This document shows positions 16,140 to 23,060 of a stretch of 24,025 nucleotides of DNA, piece by piece. The position numbers and the translations under genes were made by a program. The notes beneath the pieces were generated by a model, which saw only the letters and a program-made list of their open reading frames with translations, had not been told where the DNA came from and did no database searches. Numbering within the stretch: the first letter of the stretch is position 1; each line of letters starts with the position of its first letter. Source of the DNA: CAZWVI01 sp964637165 (GTDB lineage: Bacteria; Planctomycetota; UBA1135); contig CAZWVI010000026.1 of assembly GCA_964637165.1 (NCBI GenBank), positions 1 to 24,025 on the forward strand, given 5' to 3'.

Positions 16140-17785
16140 TCTTCTTCCTCCTCGGAGATGGCGCCGGGGCCGTCCTGGAGTAATACCGCCGTCAAGGTCC
16201 AAAGCGGATTGCGGCCACGGTCTTTACTAACGATGCGAATCGCTTGGTCACCGCCCGGCAATTCCTGCTTCACTCGCTCACTAAAATCGGTGAAAGCGTC
16301 GGCCGCGCGCTGAGCACGGTCTTCACCGCGCAAGGTCACGCTAACGGTTGGCACTGGCGAACCAGTCATCCCCCAATCATCTGCGGGGCTAAGTTCAAGA
16401 TTAAAACTTTCCACCCACAAGTTGGAGGGCAAGTGCTGGCTTAGTGCTTTGAGCATTTGGTCGGCAGTGGTGCGCATCGCCGCGCGTGCGCGCAGGTCAG
16501 AATAAACCGCATTAGCGGCAACTAACTGAAGTTCAAGTTCTTCAGCCCGGCGGTCGTTTTCCAAAGTGGTTTTGGCTTGGCGGTCGAGCCGGCTGGCGTT
16601 GGCCGCCAACTCACTTGCGCGACCAGATTGAATTACGAAATCTAACACCAAAAATCCAAGCGCTAGAGCTCCCGCAAGCAGGCTGAAAATTCCGCGCTGT
16701 TGGAAGTCGCGTTTTTTGCGCGCATCCTTGGAAAGAATTTCCAATGCGTATAAATCTTTGTCGCCGGCAGAGAGTGCCAAGCCAATTGCAACAGTCGCGG
16801 CGAGACCATCGCTTTCAAGGTCTTCAGCCTGCGAGTCATCGAGACTAGCGATGTCGATTTGTTCGGCGGGGTTCCATAATTCCGCTTGAACTCCGCAACG
16901 CTGAGTTAGCAGTTCAGTTAAGCCGCGCGCATTTGCACCGCCACCGGTCAATAGAATTCTATCTAGGGACAAGTCCTGCAAGCGGGCTTGAGCTTTACAT
17001 AAAGTAATCACGCCACCTAGCAATGTTGGCAAGGGGTCATAAAGACTCACTAATGGCCGTGTGACTCGTTCGGCTTCCGACCCCAGTCGTTGCCCTAAAG
17101 CTCCACGTAAATCAACGTGCTTATGGATTAAACCGCGCGCACGGGCGGCATCGATCCCTAGCGAGTTGGCGAGAGCTTGATCCTTTTGCGTTAGGCTAGT
17201 GCTAACCGACCGCGCAAAATAAAGTTCGGCGCCGCGCACTAAGGCTAAATCGATAGTGCCATGACCAATATTTGCAATCAGTGTTACTGATGGCTGATGA
17301 TCGCCCAATGCCAAGTAGGCGTTGTACAAGGCAATTGAGTTTGGCGTGAATCCCTGCACCGGCAATTTGCCAGTCGCATCCAACCACGACTCCAACAACT
17401 CTTCCTTAATTAAACCCAACAAGATGGTGTCATCGTCGTCGAGTTCGGCGCGTACCGGGAGCAGGTTAAAGGAGGTCGCCAAAGGTGAACCTGAGCGCGA
17501 TTCGATTTCGCGCACTTCAAAATCCATTAACCGTTCAAGTCGCCAGTCTTCAACTTGCGGCACCGGTAAGTAGCGCATCATCACGTCCGAGCCGGTGAGC
17601 CCGATACGAGTTTGCGCAGGTTGCTTGCGCATACTGGCAAATGCCTCAGCAGCTTCAATGGGACTTTCGCCCGCTTCGACTGCAACCGAGTGATAACGTG
17701 TCAGGGAAATTGCACCCTTGCGAATGGCCACTTCAGCCAAGCGTACGGCGGTACTTCCGGGGTCTAGGCCTGCGCCGCGACTCAT
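16136..17785 (-). CDS. PilM-PilN fusion, GspL-like inner-membrane platform protein
   Basis: A 549-residue protein. Residues 1-345 form an actin-like PilM domain with phosphate-1 loop LDPGSTAVR (7-15), phosphate-2 ANIGHGTIDLALV (171-183) and adenosine motif LTGGGANARGL (279-289). One membrane helix at about 366-386 follows, then a coiled and alpha/beta periplasmic part (about 390-535) like PilN. In type IV pili these are two proteins; in type II secretion GspL joins both roles, so it is GspL-like while keeping a well-formed nucleotide pocket. It should sit on the assembly ATPase, absent here, and pair with the following PilO/GspM-like protein. GGAGG precedes the ATG, which overlaps the FHA gene stop (ATGA). 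The tail SEEEEE supplies the next gene's Shine-Dalgarno. Confidence 0.85.
   Translation of the reverse strand: MSRGAGLDPGSTAVRLAEVAIRKGAISLTRYHSVAVEAGESPIEAAEAFASMRKQPAQTRIGLTGSDVMMRYLPVPQVEDWRLERLMDFEVREIESRSGSPLATSFNLLPVRAELDDDDTILLGLIKEELLESWLDATGKLPVQGFTPNSIALYNAYLALGDHQPSVTLIANIGHGTIDLALVRGAELYFARSVSTSLTQKDQALANSLGIDAARARGLIHKHVDLRGALGQRLGSEAERVTRPLVSLYDPLPTLLGGVITLCKAQARLQDLSLDRILLTGGGANARGLTELLTQRCGVQAELWNPAEQIDIASLDDSQAEDLESDGLAATVAIGLALSAGDKDLYALEILSKDARKKRDFQQRGIFSLLAGALALGFLVLDFVIQSGRASELAANASRLDRQAKTTLENDRRAEELELQLVAANAVYSDLRARAAMRTTADQMLKALSQHLPSNLWVESFNLELSPADDWGMTGSPVPTVSVTLRGEDRAQRAADAFTDFSERVKQELPGGDQAIRIVSKDRGRNPLWTLTAVLLQDGPGAISEEEEE
16147..16153 (-). promoter_or_regulatory. 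Shine-Dalgarno for the PilO/GspM-like gene inside upstream tail
   Basis: GAGGAGG, part of the Glu codons closing the PilM-PilN gene, ends 7 bases before the ATG at 16139. It supports that start over the longer open frame and ties the two genes together translationally. Confidence 0.75.
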
Positions 17786-19557
17786 TGCTGACCTCCGTCA
17801 ATCCAGGCAGCCATAACTGGATAGCTGCGCTCTAAAGCGCCGAGCAGGCGTTGTCGATATTCGTCGGCCGCGGCCCGCGAATCAGCTAACACGCGTTCAC
17901 TTTCAGCGTCGAGCAAATCGCTAATTGCTTGTGCATCGATGGCGAGGTTGGTGCCCGGCAAAGATGCAGCCAGTGCTAAGGCATCAGTCCCAACTCGTTG
18001 CATTTCATTAGCGGCACCTAAGAACATGGCTTCGGCAACTTGTCTTTCAATTTGATTTAAACTTTCACGACCGACTGCAATTGCCGCGGCGCGAAGTTGT
18101 TCGGCGTGCTCAACTTCATCTTCATTGAGAGGATATTTCTGCACTAACTCTTGGACGGCATTCAACAATTGGGCCGTATCTTTTTGGCGGGCGAAACGTT
18201 TGATATTCAAGTTAAGTTGCGCAGCATTAGTTAGAGCTTCGGTTAAATCCCAATCCACCTTCAAGCCTTCATTACTTTCTAAGCGTAATATTCCGTTAGC
18301 GGCAACTTTAATATTTTGCGGCGTTGTGAATTCAAATAACGTCGGCCGTTCGCCACGCAAAATCAAACCATTTGCGTCAGCGACCTCGACTCCCTTACTC
18401 GCACTTAAAGGATCGCCATCAGTCAAGATAATGACTTGTGCCGCGAGAAAATCCATTTCCAACCAAGCCTGTTGGCTAGAGAATTCGACGCCTCCAGGAA
18501 AAGCCTTCCATTCGCCGCCAGCACCACGCGCATTCAGAATTGGACCATTCAAATCGAACAACTGCATATTAGCCTGGGCACTTAATAAGCGGCGACCGCC
18601 ATCGACTGATTGCACTTCCACTCCATCGCTGTCGCGGGCTTCAACATTCAATTCACTAATCGAACCACTACCAGCCAGACGAAGAGAAACTCTAAACCAT
18701 TCAGATTGGTCACAGGGGAGTTGCAAGGTCACTGCTTGCTTTCCAAGTTGCGGTGCGGCCCAGGTTCCAATGGTTGATTCACCACTTCCCCATTCAATTT
18801 CGGGCCACACTTTTAAGTCACCTTGAATCGCCGCCGAAATTTCAACAGCGCACAAAGTTTGCTCAAAGGTGGGCAATAGTTTTGCGGATTGACGACCACC
18901 ACTACTGCGTATTGAATCGCCGACGATACTTAGACCGGAACTTAATTGCCATGACTCGACACTGTCTTCATCGAATACGCCGAGATTGTCAATTGCATCG
19001 AAGCCACGGCTGTTTGGCCCAAGCTCCGAGCGTGGATTGTTAGCGATACTTTCCTCGTCAAATTCCGGAGTTCCGCCAAAAACAAACCACGCGCCGACAG
19101 CCCCGCAAATCATCACCAATAACAAGACCATCATTAGTGGGCCGCTACGGCTTTTGCTGGAGAGAGCCTCTTCAACTGCGCGCGAATGGATATCTGCGTC
19201 GGAGTTCGCTACAGCACTTGCGCTAGAGTTGGGAGCGCCTTGACCAGGCTGGGCACCTGGCTGTTGGTCACTTGCCAACAATTTCAAATTGAGATTGCCG
19301 ACGCGTAACTCTGTTCCAGCAAACCATTCACCTTCCTCGACCTTAAGGCCGCCAGACCAGGTGCCGTTGGTTGACTTTAAGTCTTTAAAGTGAACTTCAC
19401 CGGCTGAAATAACTTCAACTTCAAGATGTCGTCCTGAGACAGCATCTCCAATAATTTTGTAATCGACCCCATCACGGCGGCCAAAAACCCAAGTTCCGGG
19501 GGCGAGCTCTATTACACGGCCTTGCTCAAGGCCATTGAGGACTTCAATGCGAATCAT
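17782..19557 (-). CDS. FHA-domain single-pass membrane protein with periplasmic region
   Basis: A 591-residue protein that opens the operon. Residues 1-93 are a forkhead-associated domain, which binds phosphothreonine: GTWVFGRRDG (21-30), SGRHLEVEV (41-49) and LKSTNGTW (60-67) hold the conserved Gly, Arg, Ser, His and Asn-Gly. A low-complexity linker follows, then one membrane helix at about 139-161. The outer half has beta-rich stretches (about 195-310 and 330-410) that may be jelly-roll-like, and a helical C-terminus (about 440-585). This puts a phosphopeptide reader in the cytoplasm with a large periplasmic arm, suggesting kinase-linked control or docking of the machine. Start is ATG 19557 with no clear Shine-Dalgarno. 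The FHA call is firm, the rest inferred. Confidence 0.82.
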   Translation of the reverse strand: MIRIEVLNGLEQGRVIELAPGTWVFGRRDGVDYKIIGDAVSGRHLEVEVISAGEVHFKDLKSTNGTWSGGLKVEEGEWFAGTELRVGNLNLKLLASDQQPGAQPGQGAPNSSASAVANSDADIHSRAVEEALSSKSRSGPLMMVLLLVMICGAVGAWFVFGGTPEFDEESIANNPRSELGPNSRGFDAIDNLGVFDEDSVESWQLSSGLSIVGDSIRSSGGRQSAKLLPTFEQTLCAVEISAAIQGDLKVWPEIEWGSGESTIGTWAAPQLGKQAVTLQLPCDQSEWFRVSLRLAGSGSISELNVEARDSDGVEVQSVDGGRRLLSAQANMQLFDLNGPILNARGAGGEWKAFPGGVEFSSQQAWLEMDFLAAQVIILTDGDPLSASKGVEVADANGLILRGERPTLFEFTTPQNIKVAANGILRLESNEGLKVDWDLTEALTNAAQLNLNIKRFARQKDTAQLLNAVQELVQKYPLNEDEVEHAEQLRAAAIAVGRESLNQIERQVAEAMFLGAANEMQRVGTDALALAASLPGTNLAIDAQAISDLLDAESERVLADSRAAADEYRQRLLGALERSYPVMAAWIDGGQQ

Positions 19558-19689
19558 GCTGATTATGGGGGGCGCCGGAGGCTTACGTTACGACGAAGAA
19601 GTTTAGGCCTCCCCTTGGCAACTAACAAAGCCTATGGGCTACTCTAACTATGCTTTTTTTAGGGTGGGGTAACTATCATCTAGGCGCTG
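19558..19689. promoter_or_regulatory. Divergent intergenic control region
   Basis: This 132-bp gap separates the long minus-strand operon from rsmE and must hold both promoters unless rsmE is read from elsewhere. I see no consensus sigma-70 pair. The best minus-strand candidate is TAGTTA, 17 bases, CATAGT (a weak match). TAACTAT occurs twice as a direct repeat (19645-19651 and 19670-19676). GGAGGC (19577-19582) and GCCTCC (19607-19612) could pair as a long-loop hairpin in the FHA gene leader. Confidence 0.4.
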
Positions 19690-20412
19690 ATGCGCTTCTT
19701 CTTCCTTAATGCCGAACCCGAGCAATTGACCGGAGTTTGGACTCCACCCACTGAGCTGCTGCGGCACCTCAAGGCCTTGCGGCTGGAGGCCAAGGTCGAT
19801 TTTTTGTTGATGCTACCAAACGGCGGCGCGGTGCGCGCTCATTTTGACCAAAACGGAGATATTGAACTCTGCGGATTGTGTGAAGTTCCGCAACTCCCGC
19901 TGCTGCCAATCACTCTGGCAAGTGCCTGGCCCAAAGGCAAGCGCGCCGAAGATCTGGTTATTCGCGCTACCGAGGCTGGAGTTGAGCGCATTATTCCGCT
20001 GCTTTGCGAACGCTCGATTAGCGGACGTAAAACATTGTCCAGCAACAAGTTGGAAAGATTGAACAAGCTTGCCAGAGAGACTTGCCAACAGTGTAATCGC
20101 CCCTATCCACCACTCATTGAACAACAGCCAGTTCGACTTAAAGATATTGTCCAAGAAGCACCCACGGCCAGACCAATTGCCTTGATTCCAGATTCTTGGC
20201 CACTGGCCATGGAACTTACCTTGAACCCGCCCAAAGAGTTGCTGCTGCTGATTGGTCCTGAGGGAGGGTTTTCGCCACTCGAAGAAGCGTGGTTGGATGC
20301 GCAGAAAATTGTCAAATCTGGACTTTTGCCAACTGTTTTGCGAATTGAGGCTGCGGGTCCCTCTGCGGCAACCGTTTGCCAACACTGGTACTACCAATTG
20401 AAGTCTGACTGA
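19690..20412 (+). CDS. rsmE: 16S rRNA (uracil-1498-N3)-methyltransferase RsmE
   Basis: RsmE is a cytoplasmic SPOUT-class enzyme that uses S-adenosylmethionine to methylate N3 of U1498 in helix 44 of 16S rRNA. The 240-residue length is normal. An N-terminal PUA-like region (1-70) is followed by the knotted methyltransferase domain with KGKRAEDLVIRATEAGVERI (82-101), the family signature LLLIGPEGGFSPLEE (185-199), and VLRIEAAGPSAAT (216-228) in place of the usual LRxETA cofactor motif, Ala replacing Thr. It is the only gene in the left 22 kb on the plus strand and meets the RadC-family gene tail to tail, with two bases between stops and no room for a separate terminator. Confidence 0.93.
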   Translation: MRFFFLNAEPEQLTGVWTPPTELLRHLKALRLEAKVDFLLMLPNGGAVRAHFDQNGDIELCGLCEVPQLPLLPITLASAWPKGKRAEDLVIRATEAGVERIIPLLCERSISGRKTLSSNKLERLNKLARETCQQCNRPYPPLIEQQPVRLKDIVQEAPTARPIALIPDSWPLAMELTLNPPKELLLLIGPEGGFSPLEEAWLDAQKIVKSGLLPTVLRIEAAGPSAATVCQHWYYQLKSD

Positions 20413-20414
20413 TT

Positions 20415-21014
20415 TCACAACCAACCCTTCTCTAAAAAGGAAACATAACCGCCGCCAGACACCACAATGTGGTCCAGCAAAGATATACCCAGCAATCGCC
20501 CGGCACGCTGTAATCGCCGCGTGGTGGCACGATCCTCGGCCGAGGGTTGCGGATCACCCGAAGGGTGATTGTGCGCCACAATAATTGCCGCGGCGCGATA
20601 CAAAATGGCCGGCGCGAAGACTTCGCGGGGGTGCACCAACGAAGCAGTCAAGGTGCCCTCGGAAATTCGCCGGTGACTAAGCACCACCCCCTTCGCATTT
20701 AAGTAAACCGCATAAAAGCATTCGGTGCAGACTCCGGCCACTCGTGGGCGTAGCCAATTAACTAAATCAGCCCCACTGCTTAAGGGAGTATCTAGTTGGT
20801 TTTCGGCAGTGGCGGCACGACGGCCCAACTCTAAGGCCGCAGCAAATGACGATGCTTGTTGATTCGGCACTTGCAACTCGCGCATCAAATCTGGAACTTC
20901 CATACCTAATAAGGTGCTAAGTTGGCGCACGGAAAAGTTCTGTGCTTTTAAATTCTCACCCAAGGCTTGGGTGAGAAGAGTTTGGTCGTCTAGGGCGCGG
21001 GCAATCACCCTCAT
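20415..21014 (-). CDS. radC: RadC-family JAB/MPN-domain protein
   Basis: A 199-residue protein with the RadC core at about 75-199: SLVHPREVFAPAILYRAAAI, then AHNHPSGDPQPSAED (147-161), which carries the JAMM-type metal ligands H148, H150 and D161. The closing DHIVVSGGGYVSFLEKG is also typical. The N-terminal helix-hairpin-helix part (about 10-65) is shorter and more diverged than in standard RadC of about 225 residues. Despite its name, a DNA-repair role for RadC is not established, and its substrate is unknown. The ATG is 9 bases after the metallopeptidase stop, so it is the third gene of a small operon. A 12-bp inverted repeat lies in its 5' coding region. Confidence 0.9.
   Translation of the reverse strand: MRVIARALDDQTLLTQALGENLKAQNFSVRQLSTLLGMEVPDLMRELQVPNQQASSFAAALELGRRAATAENQLDTPLSSGADLVNWLRPRVAGVCTECFYAVYLNAKGVVLSHRRISEGTLTASLVHPREVFAPAILYRAAAIIVAHNHPSGDPQPSAEDRATTRRLQRAGRLLGISLLDHIVVSGGGYVSFLEKGWL
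20953..20977. repeat. Perfect 12-bp inverted repeat in radC 5' end
   Basis: TTCTCACCCAAG (20953-20964) is separated by one base from its exact complement CTTGGGTGAGAA (20966-20977). It starts about 37 bases inside the radC coding sequence and, on the minus strand, is followed by TTTAAAA. It could be an attenuator-like hairpin or an operator, or a coding coincidence. Confidence 0.6.
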
Positions 21015-21023
21015 AAGACGGAA

Positions 21024-22253
21024 TTAAAAGGAATTGATTACAGAATTATTTTTTTGAAACTGTTGATCCAACTCTTTGGCCGAATTTCCCAAGACTTTCT
21101 TAAAGCCTTCATCAAATCCCCATGCTTGTATTTGTGGGAACAGCAAAGACCACAAAGTTTGACCATTTTCTTCGGCCAACCAACGCGTAAACGCCAAAGT
21201 GTAAGAGTATGCACTGCGGACTTTTGTTTCATCTGTCCACGCCAACCAATTTCCACCCAAGGCATCTAAGCCACCGCTAAATTCCGGCAGAGGGACTGGC
21301 GCAAACTGGGGATTTTCCGCCAACTGGGCCAAACCTTCATGAAACCAAGTTGGGATTTCGGCGCCTAAGTCGTGCAACAAAGCGTGCATGTATTCGTGCC
21401 GTAAAGTGCTACGCAACGACTCTAATTGCGGACTGGGTCCAACCGCCAAACGAATGCGACCATCGAAAAGCGCCGCCGACCAGGCCGGTGCATCTGCTCC
21501 CATCTTTTCACGGCCGGAAACGACTGCAGTCAAAGTTTCTGCTGGAATTATTCCAAAACGCGAACTTAATTCAACGCAGGCGGCTTCAAGCTCACTGCTT
21601 ACTAATGGTGCAAAATTTAAGGCATGCTGATTGTTAGCATCGAATAAAACCACGAAATGCGAACTGATAATCTTTTGATACTGCGCAAAATTTTTGGCTT
21701 CTGCGTGCAAGTTTTTCAAAGCCGCCTGCCAAGTTCTAGATTTTATATTTGGAGAATGCTCTTGCACTTCAACAGACTGCAAAAGTTCAAGTCCGAGTTG
21801 TGGCTCGGCGCGCAAGCGAAAAATCTCGGCAGCGACCAACCAGCCGTCTGAGTTCTCGGGAAAATCTTTACGCAGTAGTTGGCATAGCTCAAAGGCTTCG
21901 GCACGCTGCCCAAGTCTTAACAGTAAGCGCGCACGTAATGCTTCAGCCGAGCCGCCATCGCGATGAGTCTTTTCCGCAGTCAAGTAGTCGTCAAGTGCCA
22001 CAGGTAAGCGACCATGCTGTTGGGCAAAGTGTCCGCGACTTGTAAAAGCGCGCGCAAGATTTATTTGCAGTTGCGGATCTTTGGGCGACAACTTCGCGGC
22101 CTTTTGGAAAGCTGAAATCGATTCATCCCAAGCCTGCTCGTCAAGCTTTTCAATGCCAAGTTGGTTCCACTCGGAAACAGTCCGCTCACTGGCGGGCGGC
22201 TCTTGGATTTGCGCTGGAAGGCACAAAAGGTAAAGGGAAATGGTGATTAACAT
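21024..22253 (-). CDS. Exported TPR protein with gluzincin-type metallopeptidase domain
   Basis: A 409-residue protein. A short hydrophobic N-terminus (MLITISLYLLCLPAQ) looks like a signal peptide. Residues 25-160 hold about three tetratricopeptide-like repeats (WDESISAFQKAAKLSPKDP). The rest resembles the peptidase MA-like zinc family: RHEYMHALLHDLGAEIPTWFHEGLAQ gives HExxH at 286-290 and the third ligand Glu306. The motif is complete, so catalysis is plausible; the substrate is unknown. The ATG overlaps the upstream cysteine-cluster gene by 7 bases, and the stop is 9 bases before radC. It is probably periplasmic. Confidence 0.78.
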   Translation of the reverse strand: MLITISLYLLCLPAQIQEPPASERTVSEWNQLGIEKLDEQAWDESISAFQKAAKLSPKDPQLQINLARAFTSRGHFAQQHGRLPVALDDYLTAEKTHRDGGSAEALRARLLLRLGQRAEAFELCQLLRKDFPENSDGWLVAAEIFRLRAEPQLGLELLQSVEVQEHSPNIKSRTWQAALKNLHAEAKNFAQYQKIISSHFVVLFDANNQHALNFAPLVSSELEAACVELSSRFGIIPAETLTAVVSGREKMGADAPAWSAALFDGRIRLAVGPSPQLESLRSTLRHEYMHALLHDLGAEIPTWFHEGLAQLAENPQFAPVPLPEFSGGLDALGGNWLAWTDETKVRSAYSYTLAFTRWLAEENGQTLWSLLFPQIQAWGFDEGFKKVLGNSAKELDQQFQKNNSVINSF

Positions 22254-22591
22254 TCGATGGTGATGCCCGGGCAGTAACGTGCGGCACGCTCTAGAGCTTC
22301 GCGATCTGTTTGTAGTTTATCCCAAAACGGGAAATCGCGGCATTGTTGCGGGCGCGCTTGGTAAATTGAACACTCGCAGCTTCCCTCCAATAATGAGCAA
22401 CGGCCATGCGCGCCTTCGCGGATGCTCAACTTGTCGCCAACACGAGCCACATGCAAAGCTACAAAGGCTTCAAGTTGCATTTTTTTGGCGGCGGCCATGC
22501 TGGGCAAATCCGTTTCCTTTACCCACACATAACCGTGGCCAGTTTTACAGCAATTACCCGAGCGTTGGCATGCGAAACTGAATTTAGTCAC
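22247..22591 (-). CDS. YkgJ-type cysteine-cluster protein
   Basis: A 114-residue protein of the YkgJ/CxxxCxxCC type, small proteins thought to bind zinc or an iron-sulfur cluster. FACQRSGNCCKTG (6-18) gives C8, C14 and C15; later come C65, C72, C74, and the hallmark YQARPQQCRDFPFW (77-90) with C84, then C107 and C114. Start is GTG at 22591; an in-frame upstream ATG or good Shine-Dalgarno is not evident, and the Phe-x-Cys motif must lie near the N-terminus. It leads the three-gene minus operon. Biochemical function is not established for the family. Confidence 0.8.
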   Translation of the reverse strand: MTKFSFACQRSGNCCKTGHGYVWVKETDLPSMAAAKKMQLEAFVALHVARVGDKLSIREGAHGRCSLLEGSCECSIYQARPQQCRDFPFWDKLQTDREALERAARYCPGITIEC

Positions 22592-22692
22592 CTGCCAATT
22601 TTAGGAAATAGGCATCGCGATGTAATTAGATAATTCGCTAAATGAAGGCGCGAATGCTTGTAAGTGAAGCAGCATTGCTAATCGCGTTGCTT
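22592..22692 (-). promoter_or_regulatory. Upstream region of the cysteine-cluster operon, cut by the IS
   Basis: Only 101 bp separate the GTG start from the insertion sequence, so any native promoter must lie here or was moved away. AT-rich sequence at 22621-22640 could hold a -10 element, but no convincing -35 partner is visible. No gene is seen in it. Confidence 0.35.
22690..22692. repeat. Left target-site duplication (CTT)
   Basis: CTT immediately left of the IS matches CTT at 23969-23971 immediately right of it. A 3-bp duplication is normal for many IS3-family elements and sets the element limits at 22693 and 23968. Confidence 0.7.
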
Positions 22693-22722
22693 TGACGTGC
22701 CCCCCGAAAGCGGATCCACTTC
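22693..22722 (+). repeat. IS left inverted repeat
   Basis: Starts TGACGTGCCCCCC and continues GAAAGCGG and CCACT. It pairs imperfectly with the right end, with one extra base and a few mismatches. Confidence 0.85.
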
Positions 22723-22728
22723 TTAAGT

Positions 22729-22747
22729 TACAATCCGCAATCAGGAG
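22729..22747 (+). promoter_or_regulatory. Possible -10 box and Shine-Dalgarno of the transposase
   Basis: TACAAT (22729-22734) is a good -10 match, but no -35 is seen at the right distance. AGGAG (22743-22747) lies 8 bases before the orfA ATG and is a convincing ribosome site. Confidence 0.45.
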
Positions 22748-22755
22748 AAACGACC

Positions 22756-23034
22756 ATGGCACGCATACGGCACACCGCCGAACAAATCATTCACAAGCTT
22801 CGTGAGGCTGAAATAGCCCTTAGTCAAGGGCAGTCGGTCGGCGCAGCATGTAAGCAAATCGAAGTCACGCCGCAGACTTACTACCGCTGGCGCAAGGAAT
22901 ACGGTGGCCTGCGCACCGACCAGGCAAAACGCTTGCGTGAGCTTGAGCGCGAAAACGGACGGCTCAAAAAGCTCGTTGCAGATCAAGCTCTCGATAACGC
23001 AATCCTTAAGGAGGCTGCCTCGGGAAACTTCTAA
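22756..23034 (+). CDS. IS3-family transposase OrfA
   Basis: A 92-residue DNA-binding part of the transposase. An N-terminal helix-turn-helix of the usual IS3 OrfA kind (TAEQIIHKLREAEIALSQGQ, then QTYYRWRKEYGG) is followed by a leucine-rich coiled coil (LRELERENGRLKKLV) for multimerisation. It ends ASGNF and stops at 23034. The last codons contain G GGA AAC in the orfA frame, a fit to the X XXY YYZ slippery pattern, letting some ribosomes enter orfB and make the full transposase. Confidence 0.93.
   Translation: MARIRHTAEQIIHKLREAEIALSQGQSVGAACKQIEVTPQTYYRWRKEYGGLRTDQAKRLRELERENGRLKKLVADQALDNAILKEAASGNF
23022..23028 (+). promoter_or_regulatory. Candidate -1 frameshift heptamer GGGAAAC
   Basis: In the orfA frame the bases read G GGA AAC, an X XXY YYZ heptamer within the 25-base overlap where both frames are open (from 23010 to the orfA stop). 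A slip here continues with LLSPQRRR of orfB and would give a fusion of 394 residues. No stimulatory stem was worked out. Confidence 0.6.
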
Positions 23035-23060
23035 GCCCGCAGCGGCGACGCGAGTTTGTC

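Noticed and set aside
18125..18826. Long plus-strand open frame (233 codons) opposite the FHA gene
   Set aside because: The minus-strand frame codes a coherent FHA protein with membrane segment; the opposite frame gives a basic, low-complexity product with no motif and no ribosome site.
19813..20424. Minus-strand open frame opposite rsmE
   Set aside because: RsmE motifs on the plus strand are unmistakable; the antisense product has no recognisable features.
20553..20569. Inverted repeat ATCACCC/GGGTGAT in radC
   Set aside because: It falls exactly on the codons for the conserved HNHPSGD motif, so protein constraint explains it well enough.
22649..22678. Imperfect hairpin AATGCT/AGCATT upstream of the cysteine-cluster gene
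   Set aside because: Short arms, 12-base loop and mismatches; no T-run, so too weak to call a terminator or operator.
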